NCBI GenBank assembly: GCA_964035575.1
Contig: OZ037850.1
Coordinates: forward strand, 496,001-560,000
From: Rhynchopus sp. YZ270_cl-10
Lineage: Eukaryota; Euglenozoa; Diplonemea; Diplonemida; Diplonemidae
DNA length: 64,000 bases
Direction: 5' to 3'
In this document: in pieces, positions 19,581 to 29,616 of the stretch
How positions within the stretch are numbered: the first letter of the stretch is position 1
Layout: every line of letters begins with the position of its first letter
Program-made: the position numbers and the translations under genes
Notes under the pieces: generated by a model
What the model was told of the DNA's origin: nothing
Databases searched by the model: none
The model's input: only the letters and a program-made list of their open reading frames with translations

Positions 19581-21110
19581 TCAGATAGTTTCGCACCCCG
19601 CAGCGTAGTGGTCAGGGAGCAGTGCACGAAGGCTGGCAGAGAGCTTCGGGTTGGCAGGCGCAAGGTCGTGCATGTCAAACAGATCCTCGGAGACGTTGAT
19701 GAGCATCTCCGTCCATCCGTTCACAGGTGAGGGGCCTGTCGAGGGCAGGCCAGGGCACTTCTCCTTGCAGCAGATGTATTTGAAGGATCCCTTCGTGACA
19801 CCATCGTCAGCAGTGTCTTCCTTCACCACCATGCGCCAGTTGTCCAGACCAGAACTGATGACATCCTTGTAGTCCGTCTTTCCCTCAAGCATGGGGCGCA
19901 GGGACACTGTCGTCATGTTCTCAGCAAGCTTCACACCAGCGTAGTCAAGGAATGTGCCTGACATGTCCAATGTGGCAACAGGGCGCGACACAGTGGCACC
20001 CTTCACAACGCCAGGTCCCTTGCAGATAAGAGGGACAGACGCAGATCCCTGCCAAGGCATGGACTTGCCGGTGTCGCCGTGGTCGTGGAGCATCTCACCG
20101 TGGTCAGACGAGACACAGATGATGGTGTTGTCCATCTCGTTCATGGCCTCCACCTGCGCAACGACCTGCACGAACAGCTTGTCAAGGTTCTCAATCTCCG
20201 CAGCGTAGTTGCACCTGTCCTGGTCGTTGCTCGGCTGGCCAGTGGCCTGGCACACAGATGTCACCTTTGTGAAGTCAGTGGGTTCAGGCCAGACACGTCC
20301 TGCCACTGAATCGTACATGGGACCGGTAACCAAAAACGGAGGGTGGGGTCCTGGGAACGACACGTGCATGAACCACGGCTTGTCTGTGGGCTTCCTCTTC
20401 AGCAACTCAATTGCGTTCATGGCAGTGAAGTGGTCCTCGTACAGGTCCTGTGTGTACGTTGTGTTGGTGCAAAGGGACGCGGCCTCTCTGTTCATGCAAG
20501 CCCTGTGTGCATCCCAGCCGGACACAGCTGTTCCGTTCTCGAGATGAGTTGTTTGGTTTCTCAGGAAGTAGCCGTACATGTCATGGGGTTCAGGTGTGTC
20601 GACAACGTCATCCTTGCCACTGTAACGCAGACCGTCGCTGAAACCAAGCTCGGACTGGTGGTACAGCCCGTCACCTGCAACACATTGTGGGCACCCAGAG
20701 TAGTTCACCCTGGAGCCAAGCTGTGTAGCCTTCGTCAAGTCGTCCTTTCCTGTCAGCATTGTGTGGTAACCGCTGTCCCTCAGCAACTTGAAAAACGTTG
20801 GTTGATCCACTGGGTAGTCGTTCTGGAAGTTGGATAGCACACCCGCCAAGTCGTACTCTCTTCCACTCGCAAGGCAGGAACGCGAAGGCGCACACACAGG
20901 GGCAGGAACGTATGCCTGTGTGAATCGTGTTCCCTCCTTTTGCATGTCCAACATGAAAGGTGTGTTCAGCGGAAGCTTCCCTGTGTTGAGATCCTCATGA
21001 AGACCGTCCCAGTCGTAACGCCACTGGTCGGGGAACAGCAACAACAGGTTGGGCCTGCTGTCGGCGGACACCACCCCCGCAAGTGCCAGCAGCACGGCAC
21101 AGGTGCGCAT
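19581..21110 (-). CDS. Secreted sulfatase, copy 1
   Basis: 509 aa with a signal peptide (about residues 1-17, cleaved near VSADS). The sulfatase signature CAPSRSCLASG is at 73-83; C73 would be oxidised to formylglycine, the catalytic nucleophile. Other family marks are the N-terminal metal-binding FPDQ (D28), TGKDD, and SSDHGEMLHDHGD. The N-glycosylation sites and signal peptide point to a secreted or lysosome-like enzyme that hydrolyses sulfate esters; the substrate is unknown. It is 97% identical in protein sequence to the copy at 22.9 kb (13 differences). An acceptor CTTGACAG lies within about 30 nt of the ATG and is shared by both copies. All visible catalytic residues are intact. Confidence 0.9.
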   Translation of the reverse strand: MRTCAVLLALAGVVSADSRPNLLLLFPDQWRYDWDGLHEDLNTGKLPLNTPFMLDMQKEGTRFTQAYVPAPVCAPSRSCLASGREYDLAGVLSNFQNDYPVDQPTFFKLLRDSGYHTMLTGKDDLTKATQLGSRVNYSGCPQCVAGDGLYHQSELGFSDGLRYSGKDDVVDTPEPHDMYGYFLRNQTTHLENGTAVSGWDAHRACMNREAASLCTNTTYTQDLYEDHFTAMNAIELLKRKPTDKPWFMHVSFPGPHPPFLVTGPMYDSVAGRVWPEPTDFTKVTSVCQATGQPSNDQDRCNYAAEIENLDKLFVQVVAQVEAMNEMDNTIICVSSDHGEMLHDHGDTGKSMPWQGSASVPLICKGPGVVKGATVSRPVATLDMSGTFLDYAGVKLAENMTTVSLRPMLEGKTDYKDVISSGLDNWRMVVKEDTADDGVTKGSFKYICCKEKCPGLPSTGPSPVNGWTEMLINVSEDLFDMHDLAPANPKLSASLRALLPDHYAAGCETI

Positions 21111-21159
21111 GTTGAAAACAAAGATATTTTTTTCCTGTCAAGGTGGGGTGTGTTTTGAG

Positions 21160-22865
21160 ACCACGCAAGGAACACTGCGAACGCTGTGTTCTTGCAGACG
21201 ATACACCCATAAAGCGGATCAGAACATGCCAACCCTGAGCGAGCCTCTTGTGAAAGCGAAGGTGAAAATTCTTCCCAAAGAAAGGGGCGAGCTGCCGGTA
21301 GATGGCCTCCTGGTATGGGGGCGCATCGAACACTTCAAAGTCCATACGCCATGGGTGGCGTGCAGGCGCTGTGGTCGTCCGCGAGGACAGGTGATCATCT
21401 ACTGGGTGGTGACGTCCAGCAGGTATCTCTGCGTGTCGACGACGACTTGCTTGGGCAAATTTTTTTTTGCAAAATGACAATGCGCCTATCAGTACCTGAA
21501 ATGCAAAGGAAGAAGAAGTGTACAATGCCAATGTGTCATGAAAAGAAAGAACGGAAAGTGGTCACAGTGCCCCAAGCATATCTTGATATACAAAATGAGA
21601 AAGAGAAGCAAGGCCAAGCCGACGGATGTGTTCGTTGACATAGCGTGTGGGACAGGTCATGTCTGCGAATCGTGGGCTACCTACGTCGGTCTATGATCCT
21701 TCCCGATGGAATGCGAATATTGTAAGGTAAAGACTCGTCACAGCGTTTTGTCCAACATTTCCTTTGGGCGAAGCGCAACACAATTTGTCGAGCATAGAGG
21801 GTCCTATGTTTATCTCTGCGGAAAGCATCTCGTTGCTACTTTGCGGATTTATCGCAGCCAATGCGATAAAAAAATAGGCACAATATCGACACTGGGGCAG
21901 AAGACCATATAAAACAAAGGAGGTCAATTGTTTTGCTGAAAACAAATAAAGTTACAATAGCGTAGTTTTGACATCCTTCTTTTCTAGTTCAATACGTTTT
22001 CTTCTCCTTGCTAGAGGAGTTACCTCTCACGAGCGAACAGCTCACTCCCATGGAACTGTGACCCCACCACAAGAGCCCACACGAACTCTGTGAATTATCG
22101 TAGTGTGGGTGGGGTTTCGCACAACTCTCTTCGCTGACAACTTCTACACAATGTTTTTTTGACCAATGCACACACAGTACACATGGTCTGTGCTAGCAAT
22201 GGGTACTACTCTTCACTCTATTGTCTTTTCGCATTTTTTTTCCCGAAACAAACGTTGCTGTGATAACAGATCAGAGACACACAAGATCACATGGTGCTCT
22301 TTTGCGTGGTTCATTATATGAACCTTCCACGGTGCTTGCTGTCTTTGGTGTTATCAAAAAAGGTTGAAAAATAAAATTGTGCGCTATGGGTGTCATTCTT
22401 GCTTCTGTGGAAGGACAAGCCAACTATGTGTAAAGAGTCCACAGACCGTATGCACACCCACCCAATAGCGGGGCATGCCTCTGTTACATTGTCTGGGCAT
22501 AGGGGAGAGGGCTTGCATTGGGTTTTGAAGAATGTGACGAATTGACAGCGTGGGGGTACTGCAAGAGTGTGTCCTCCACGTTGCAAATATTGCAGACCAA
22601 GAAAGAGGGGGAAATAGAGAGATAAAAAGTTCGTGAGATGAACCTAAGCCTCGGGCTTGGTCACCTCATAAAAAAATATGCTCAAACAGCATTGACAACG
22701 CATCGCCAATTAGCTTCAACACATCTTCAGCGGAAAGTACCTATTAACACAGCAGTGAGGGAGGGGGGGGATTCTCTGGGTGTTGAGCCTACCTCCTGCA
22801 AAACGAGTTTGAAAAAAAAGGCACAAAACACACACGGTAGTCGTTGCCATCACAGAGAGCAAGAC
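21160..22865. other. Spacer between the sulfatase copies
   Basis: About 1.7 kb with no homology to the far side of copy 2. A coding-like minus frame with ATG near 21357 (MDFEVFDAPPYQEAIYRQ) runs into the start of copy 1; it may be an unrecognised exon or a remnant. A C1 hairpin lies at 22635-22667. Confidence 0.45.
22635..22667. repeat. C1 hairpin element, compact variant
   Basis: GAGATGAACCTAAGCC pairs imperfectly with GGCTTGGTCACCTC. The loop is shortened compared with other C1 copies. Confidence 0.6.
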
Positions 22866-22869
22866 GAAT

Positions 22870-24399
22870 TCAGATAGTTTCGCACCCCGCAGCGTAGTGG
22901 TCAGGGAGCAGTGCACGAAGGCTGGCAGAGAGCTTCGGGTTGGCAGGCGCAAGGTCGTGCATGTCAAACAGATCCTCGGAGACGTTGATGAGCATCTCCG
23001 TCCATCCGTTCACAGGTGAGGGGCCTGTCGAGGGCAGGCCAGGGCACTTCTCCTTGCAGCAGATGTATTTGAAGGATCCCTTCGTGACACCATCGTCAGC
23101 AGTGTCTTCCTTCACCACCATGCGCCAGTTGTCCAGACCAGAACTGATGACATCCTTGTAGTCCGTCTTTCCCTCAAGCATGGGGCGCAGGGACACTGTC
23201 GTCATGTTCTCAGCAAGCTTCACACCAGCGTAGTCAAGGAATGTGCCTGACATGTCCAATGTGGCAACAGGGCGCGACACAGTGGCACCCTTCACAACGC
23301 CAGGTCCCTTGCAGATAAGAGGGACAGACGCAGATCCCTGCCAAGGCATGGACTTGCCGGTGTCGCCGTGATCGTGGAGCATCTCACCGTGGTCAGACGA
23401 GACACAGATGATGGTGTTGTCCATCTCGTTCATAGCCTCCACCTGCGCAACGACCTGCACGAACAGCTTGTCAAGGTTCTCAATCTCCGCAGCGTAGTTG
23501 CACCTGTCCTGGTCGCCGTTCGGCTGGCCAGTGGCCTGGCACACAGATGTCACCTTTGTGAAGTCAGTGGGTTCAGGCCAGACACGTCCTGCCACTGAAT
23601 CGTACATAGGACCGGTCACCAAAAACGGAGGGTGGGGTCCTGGGAACGACACATGCATGAACCACGGCTTGTCTGTGGGCTTCCTCTTCAGCAACTCAAT
23701 TGCGTTCATGGCAGTGAAGTGGTCCTCGTACAGGTCCTGTGTGTACGTTGTGTTAGAGCAAAGAGATGCAGCCTCTCTCTGCATACAGGCCCTGTGTGCA
23801 TCCCAGCCGGACACAGCTGTTCCGTTCTCGAGGTGGGTTGTTTGGTTTCTTAGGAAGTAGCCGTACATCTCGTGAGGGTCGGGTGTGTCGACAACGTCTC
23901 CTTTGCCGCTGAAACGCAGACCGTCGCTGAAACCAAGCTCGGATTGGTGGTACAGCCCGTCACCTGCCACGCAGTACGAACACCCAGAGTAGTTCACCCT
24001 GGAGCCAAGCTGTGTGGTTTTAGTCAAGTCGTCCTTTCCTGTCAGCATTGTGTGGTAACCGCTGTCCCTCAGCAACTTGTAAAACGTCGGCTGATCCACT
24101 GGATAATCGTTCTGGAAGTTGGATGGCACACCCGCCAAGTCGTACTCTCTTCCACTCGCAAGGCAGGAACGCGAAGGCGCACACACAGGGGCAGGAACGT
24201 ATGCCTGTGTGAATCGTGTTCCCTCCTTTTGCATGTCCAACATGAAGGGTGTGTTCAACGGAAGCTTCCCTGTGTTGAGATCCTCATGCAGACCGTCCCA
24301 GTCGTAACGCCACTGGTCGGGGAACAGCAACAACAGGTTGGGTCTGCTGTCGGCAGACACCACCCCTGCAAGTGCCAGCAGCACGGCACAGGTGCGCAT
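22870..24399 (-). CDS. Secreted sulfatase, copy 2
   Basis: 509 aa, same layout as copy 1: signal peptide, FPDQ metal site, CAPSRSCLASG formylglycine site at C73, and SSDHGEMLHDHGD. The 13 residue differences all lie between about residues 91 and 290, for example GVPSNF for GVLSNF and FSGKGDVVDTPDPHE for YSGKDDVVDTPEPHD. The last 500 or so bases of the two coding regions are identical. The duplicated block also includes about 45 bp upstream of the ATG with the trans-splice acceptor, so each copy carries its own acceptor. Both copies look functional. Confidence 0.9.
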   Translation of the reverse strand: MRTCAVLLALAGVVSADSRPNLLLLFPDQWRYDWDGLHEDLNTGKLPLNTPFMLDMQKEGTRFTQAYVPAPVCAPSRSCLASGREYDLAGVPSNFQNDYPVDQPTFYKLLRDSGYHTMLTGKDDLTKTTQLGSRVNYSGCSYCVAGDGLYHQSELGFSDGLRFSGKGDVVDTPDPHEMYGYFLRNQTTHLENGTAVSGWDAHRACMQREAASLCSNTTYTQDLYEDHFTAMNAIELLKRKPTDKPWFMHVSFPGPHPPFLVTGPMYDSVAGRVWPEPTDFTKVTSVCQATGQPNGDQDRCNYAAEIENLDKLFVQVVAQVEAMNEMDNTIICVSSDHGEMLHDHGDTGKSMPWQGSASVPLICKGPGVVKGATVSRPVATLDMSGTFLDYAGVKLAENMTTVSLRPMLEGKTDYKDVISSGLDNWRMVVKEDTADDGVTKGSFKYICCKEKCPGLPSTGPSPVNGWTEMLINVSEDLFDMHDLAPANPKLSASLRALLPDHYAAGCETI

Positions 24400-25129
24400 G
24401 TTGAAAACAAAGATATTTTTTTCCTGTCAAGGTGGGGTGTGTTTGTAGCTGAACATGTACAGGTATCGCGCCAACACTACTCGACAGACGAGACGCTACT
24501 ATTGGAGCCCGGTTTTGACGCGGGAGACGACCTACAGGGCACTACTACCTAGGGAGGGAGTTTCGCAACACAAAAGCATCGGAACACTTGAAATGATACT
24601 CGGTGACAAAAATACACATGCCTCTTTTTGATTGTACTCATTATTCGGGTTGTCATCAGCAACAATAAGCCTGCAGGCGAAGGAAAGCGACGCTTTTCAT
24701 CTGGAGCAGAGATGATTGCACTGACTAAACCCAGTTCCAACACCCCAGCAAACTAGGTAGGGGGGGCTTTCCTCTACCTCCTTTTTTTGGATTTTCCATT
24801 TCTTCCTCCATTACTACATGGCTATCCATTACAAAGGTTTGGCCTGCTGCATCTAGGGAACATGACAGGGGGGGGGGGGGGGGGGGGGGGTAGGTCCACG
24901 TAGAAGGAATTCCTTAAGGATTTGCTGTCCAAAACCATTTTTTTGAAATTTAGGTGAAGAAATCCACTAAAAAGGTCGTACCTGGGCGCAAATCGCCCTG
25001 GGGATCACCCAAATATCCCAATAAACCACCTGACAACCTCTACAGAGACTTTCCCGACTAAAAAAAATTGATTTTTTTGTGAAAAACCCCTCAAAATACC
25101 GTCACGCTCGCGTCACACTTTGTGGCAAA

Positions 25130-25315
25130 ATGCAACACTTGACAAAAAAATTCTCCGATCATATAAAACTCCATCTAAAGACCCGAAAAACACCTCGGTC
25201 CACCTCCTCTGGGTTCCCGAGGTGGTAATATATAGTTTTACAGCTTTTTGGGGGTCCTGTGTGGGTCCCAGATGCATTTTTCAGTGTGCGTGTGTGCCTC
25301 GAAAGCTTAAACATA
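25130..25315. repeat. Diverged direct repeat, unit 1
   Basis: Shares ATGCAACACTT, a CCACCTC..CTGGGTTCCCGAGG block, CAGCTTTTTGGGG and a terminal AAGCTTAAAC with 25508-25715, in the same order and spacing. Confidence 0.6.
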
Positions 25316-25507
25316 GCCCCTCCTTCAAACATAGCCCGTCCTGAAAACCCCAAAAAAAGTAATATGACAGTCGTCATAGTGTCAAAATACCCCAGGAAAT
25401 GACTCCCAGACCTCATGTGGGGTGAAAAATAGCATTTGGGACACTCGGTAGGCTTTTTTGGGCCATGAAATGGCATGCAACGGGTATGAGCCGGCTATGC
25501 AACACTT

Positions 25508-25715
25508 TGCAACACTTACTCCCGGCTAAAAACGGTTAGAAAACACGATTTTTTCATCAAAAAAAACTGATGTAAATTCAAAACACCCAAAAACCACCTC
25601 AGCCCACCTCCGCTGGGGTCCCGAGGTGGAAATGTGTGGTTTTTGCAGCTTTTTGGGGTCCTTGGGTGTATTTTTGGGGATGTGTATGTGTCTGCAACGC
25701 TTAAACTACCCGTAT
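25508..25715. repeat. Diverged direct repeat, unit 2
   Basis: Partner of 25130-25315 (CCACCTCCGCTGGGGTCCC, CAGCTTTTTGGGGTCC, CGCTTAAAC). It is too diverged to be a recent duplication. Confidence 0.6.
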
Positions 25716-26138
25716 ACCCCCCTTTTTGACATTTTCGCACTCTAAAGCCCAAAAAGTCAGAAAAAAATAAAAATTGGTGCTCAGAAGTGCATTTTTCGTA
25801 ATTTTGGGTGGTTTTCGGGTGGTTTCGGGGGGGTTTTGGGTGGTTTTGAGTGTTTTTTCGGGGGTTTTCTTCAAAAAAAGCGGTTTTGGACAGCAAAAAC
25901 GGCCGGACGGACCCCCCTAGGGGGGGGGGGGGGGGGGGGGTAGGGGGGGTCACATCCCATGTTAAAAGTGAGGACACCGACCAAAAAAAATTTTTTTTGA
26001 GAAAAAAATAGACATCACCCTGAAAAACCAGAAAATATGGTCCCCAGGTGACCTACAATTCAATTCCGCCTGGTTTTGGACACTTCTGAGCACTTGTGGG
26101 GGTCTAATTCGAATTTTTCAAAAAAAAAAAAAACGGCC

Positions 26139-27162
26139 TGGGACAGGGTTTGTACTTTGGCACCTTTCAAATCGGGGTGCAATCAAAACCCATTAAAAAC
26201 ACCGTTGGGACGCATTGAGAGGGCGGGAAAAGTGCCGGGGGCACTGGATTGGCAGTTCTACGCCAAGTCCGCTCTAAAACCCTTGTGTAGACGCAGTGGA
26301 ATGGCAGTAAAGGCAAAGCGCCGTATCCACTGTGGAGTGGGCCTGCTGAAGGTGTCCTCAGAGGCGATTCTGCAAGCCCTGGGGAGATTGGGTATAAGAA
26401 AACACGCGAAAAGGGGAGGAAAGTGACGTGTGTGGCATTGGGCCTCCCACGCGTCCTCCTCGCGGGTCATTGCGTATTGCTTGTCGTCAAGCAGTCTGGC
26501 CTTGCCACATTGGAGCAGTGTGCCTAAGTTCCCAATACGGCGTTCCTTGCCCTTGTGAGCTTTGAGGACGCCCCGCTCTTGCCGCTATATTTTGTGGCGT
26601 GCCTGTCTGTCTTCACAAGGGATGTCTCTTTCCTCCCACAATAATCTGAGTGTGGGGTCTGAAGAAGATAAAGAAGACGAGACAGATGCGGGTCGGTGCT
26701 TTAGTCGAGTCTATGACTGGATATCCATTTACGTGTCTAGTACAGGGCTATTGCAGACTGAACTGCAAAACCAAGGGGAGGAATTGGGCATTGCAATATC
26801 TGGAAAGTCATGCGAGGTGTTTTTTTTTCAAGGGAAGGTACCCTGAGGGACCGGGTGAGGCAGTGACGGCAGATCTGCTCGATAATTTACACCTGACTAA
26901 TTTTCCTCCCTAAATCGATCACTCCCTGGCCTATTAATGGTGTGGGTACCTAAGCACGTGTATACATTGGTCACTACGACCCACAAAATACAGATGCCAG
27001 GTGACCGTCTTGTCTTGTTTTGACTGTATTCAAACGCAATTAAATGATATTAGTCAAGATGTATCCTTTACTTCCTAAAATATGAGTCATGTACTGTTGC
27101 CATGGCCATATCTCGTTTATGTGCTAAAAAATAGGAATAAGCAAGGTACAGACCCTGTCCCA
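26139..27162. mobile_element. Possible TIR element with imperfect ends
   Basis: TGGGACAGGGTTTGTAC at 26139-26155 is inverted at 27146-27162 with one change, and both ends have adjoining A/T runs. The interior holds coding-like fragments on both strands that I could not identify. Confidence 0.4.
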
Positions 27163-27340
27163 CGACCCCTTTTTTTTTCGGAATTTTGATTTTCTGGTCA
27201 CTTCTGGTCACTATTTTTGGTATTTTTGGGCCTCCAGGACGTTTTCTGGGGGGTCTTGGGTAGTGACTTGTGGGGTCGGACACTGCGCTGCGCGTAGAAT
27301 TCAAAAATCCTGAAAAAGTGCATTGTCCTCCCCTTGTGAC

Positions 27341-28190
27341 CCCCCCTAGGCATACTGTGCAGGCGAGTAAAAAAAACTCGCCTACTCGCCAAAAACTCGC
27401 CTAAAACTCGCCCATTTTTGGGGGGCGAGTTTTGGCGAGTTTTTTTTTTTTGGTAGGGATTTTACCTTGGGAAAAGTGTACACACGAAAATATGAGGGAA
27501 ATTTGAGTTTTGAAGAGAAAATTTTTTTCGTTCCACTTGAACAAGACCTCTGCAGTTTGCTTTGTAGGCTTCCACAACCAGTACCACCAGTCCAGCTGTA
27601 CTTTCTGCGGATCCATGAAGCTTGCACAGATGGGTGCGATGTAGTCGTGGGGGAATACCGCCAAGGGGTGGCCTGCAGGGTTGCCATTTACCGGCATGGC
27701 GAGGACATTGTTGTATAGCGAGTGTAGCCCCGGCTCATGTCTTCGTCATCCTCCGGATTGTAGCACGTCTTGTCCCCCGGGATCTATGGCACGCTTGGAT
27801 CTTCCCCTGGAGCAAATGTTTACATACATGCCTGTCAGCCACTGCCGTGACATGGTTGCCGTTAGACGTACAAGTGACACAATTTCAATTTTTTTGTGTG
27901 TTTTCGAGTGGCATGTTGTCATCAGTCACCCCCGCCCTCCATTTTCACATCCTGGTGCACATTTTCACCCCCAAGGTGCGTATGTGCACCAGGATTTGCA
28001 CCCAAATGTGGGCGAGTTTAGGCGAGTTTAGGCGAGTTTTTGGCGAGTTTAGGCGAGTTTTGGCGAGTTTTGGCGAGTAATAGGCGAGTAATGGGCGAGT
28101 AGGGCGAGTTTTTGGCGAGTTTTTCCTGAAAATCAGGAAAACGAAAAACTCGCCTAAAAACGGCTCGCCTGCACAGTATGCCTAGGGGGG
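27341..28190. mobile_element. TIR element, 850 bp, with GGCGAGT subterminal arrays
   Basis: The first 27 bases (27341-27367) and last 27 (28164-28190) are perfect inverted copies containing TAGGCATACTGTGCAGG. Inside each end are arrays of GGCGAGTTTT or its complement (about 27376-27442 and 28012-28125). The middle (27520-27830) is GC-richer and coding-like on the minus strand. No transposase was recognised. Confidence 0.75.
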
Positions 28191-28723
28191 GGGGGGGGGG
28201 GGGAATTAAAGACAAGTTGGTAAGAAAAGATGACCCAAAGTCTCACATGCTTAGCCAAAAAAAAAACTTGAATAGTGAATGGACCTCACGGGCTCACTCA
28301 CAGCTTATCTTCAAAAAAAGAATACTAGAATTTGAAGGACAGACGTACAGCTCATCCAACAAATATTTGAGACACAAAAAAAAATTCGCAAAAAATAGAA
28401 CTATTTTTGCTACATTTCCACAGACTTCAACGAAACCTGTAGTCACTACTGGGGAATGGGGAGGGGCTTTGAAGTACATTTTGAATATGACTTTTTTTAA
28501 TTGCTATTTGCCGATTTGAAGCGTGAGAACGGGATAAAAAAAATTTACTGAAAAAAAACTGAGAATCGCTCGCCTCAAGCCCTGTAAACGGGCATCAAAC
28601 GAGCTTGGTGAGAATATGAGGGTACTGGACACTCAAAAGGGGATGGGTTTGGGTAAGGGAAGGTGTGATCAAGCTGAAGGGTGCAACGCCCCAACGGGCG
28701 CAAAAATAAAATAAAAATTCGAA

Positions 28724-28754
28724 AGATGAATGTGCCTCTCGTGCACACACATCT
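28724..28754. repeat. C2 hairpin element
   Basis: AGATG/CATCT outer arm, GTGC/GCAC inner arm, loop CTCTCGT. A C1 hairpin follows 34 nt further on. Confidence 0.7.
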
Positions 28755-28787
28755 AAAAATACACAGACAAGAAAAGAAAAGTTTGTC

Positions 28788-28822
28788 AGATGAACCTAAG
28801 CCTCACTGTGCTTAGCCATCCT
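28788..28822. repeat. C1 hairpin element
   Basis: AGATG/CATCC outer arm and CTAAGC/GCTTAG inner arm around a CTCACTGT loop. It is paired with the C2 hairpin just before it. Confidence 0.7.
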
Positions 28823-28986
28823 AAAAGAAAGAGTGTAACTCTCCACAAAAAGAACGGCAGCCATACTACACGCGCATCAGCGGTGCTGTGAAAAGGAGTG
28901 CGTTTTTTGGGTGAGTTTTTTTTTTGAGCTTTTTTTGATATCTGGTTTAGTGCAGCCGACATTCAGACAGTCTTCACTAATTTATT

Positions 28987-29205
28987 TACCGACCCTCCCC
29001 CGTGAAATTGTACCCCCCCAAAAAAAACCGGTATTTTGCCGCCACGGACAATTTCAAAGCAGGGGGGGACAATTTCAAGGGAGTTGCGGGGACAACCTTT
29101 GCTATCCCTTCTTCACATCAAAACGGCCACCCCCCCTACAGTACGAGATATTGTCCCCCCTCACTTTTCCCCCAGGGGGGACAATTTCACGGGGGAGGGT
29201 CGGTA
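28987..29205. mobile_element. MITE, 219 bp
   Basis: Perfect 25-bp terminal inverted repeats at 28987-29011 and 29181-29205, starting TACCGACCCTCCCCCGTG. Direct TTTATT flanks at 28981-28986 and 29206-29211 look like a target duplication. GGGGACAATTTCA is repeated inside. No coding capacity. Confidence 0.8.
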
Positions 29206-29387
29206 TTTATTTTTCGTGGTGGTGATCGTGGTAGTGGGTCAGTGTCGCGAAGCATGGCAAAAAATACTGCTATTTTCTGCTCAGACTACGGACGAAGGGG
29301 AAGGGGGTAGAGTGGGAAAAGGAGAGGGGGTATTCCAGTTGCAAGGGAAACACTGAGAACCACAGTCATGCAGAACAATATGTTTCT

Positions 29388-29440
29388 GGAAATTGAGAGT
29401 GCAAACGCCTCTGTGGACGCATACACCGAAATTGTGGCAG
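29388..29440. repeat. Dispersed repeat family B, left part
   Basis: Has the GAGAGTGCAAACGCCTCTG and TGGACGCA blocks. A C2-type hairpin follows at about 29513-29540. Confidence 0.6.
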
Positions 29441-29616
29441 AATCGTGTATCATTGCCATAAGCCTACTAATCATTAGAATGCGGAGTGAACGCATAATAA
29501 TAAAAACTTTTAAATGAGTGTGCCTCTCGCACACCATCTGAAAATAACGCAAAAAAGTTGAGATTAATTCCCTAAACACAACATTTTGCATAAACCCGAC
29601 AATAAAAATAAAACTT

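Larger units (their letters stand above)
24450..29612. other. Gene-poor block of nested TIR elements and G-tracts
   Basis: No intact gene is supported in about 5.1 kb. Recognisable parts are listed separately: G-runs near 24.87, 25.92 and 28.19 kb, a diverged direct repeat at 25.1-25.7 kb, an imperfect TIR pair at 26.1/27.1 kb, a 27-bp TIR element at 27.3-28.2 kb, C1/C2 hairpins at 28.7-28.8 kb and a MITE at 29.0-29.2 kb. Confidence 0.6.

Noticed and set aside
19581-24399. Sulfatase pair as an assembly duplication
   Set aside because: The copies differ at many sites in the 5' two-thirds, and the spacers do not match, so they are real paralogues.
26229-26426. Plus-strand frame with faint histone H4 resemblance (GLLKV, KHAKR)
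   Set aside because: Only scattered residues agree, the strand is opposite to all other genes, and it lies in a TIR-like element. It is most likely chance.
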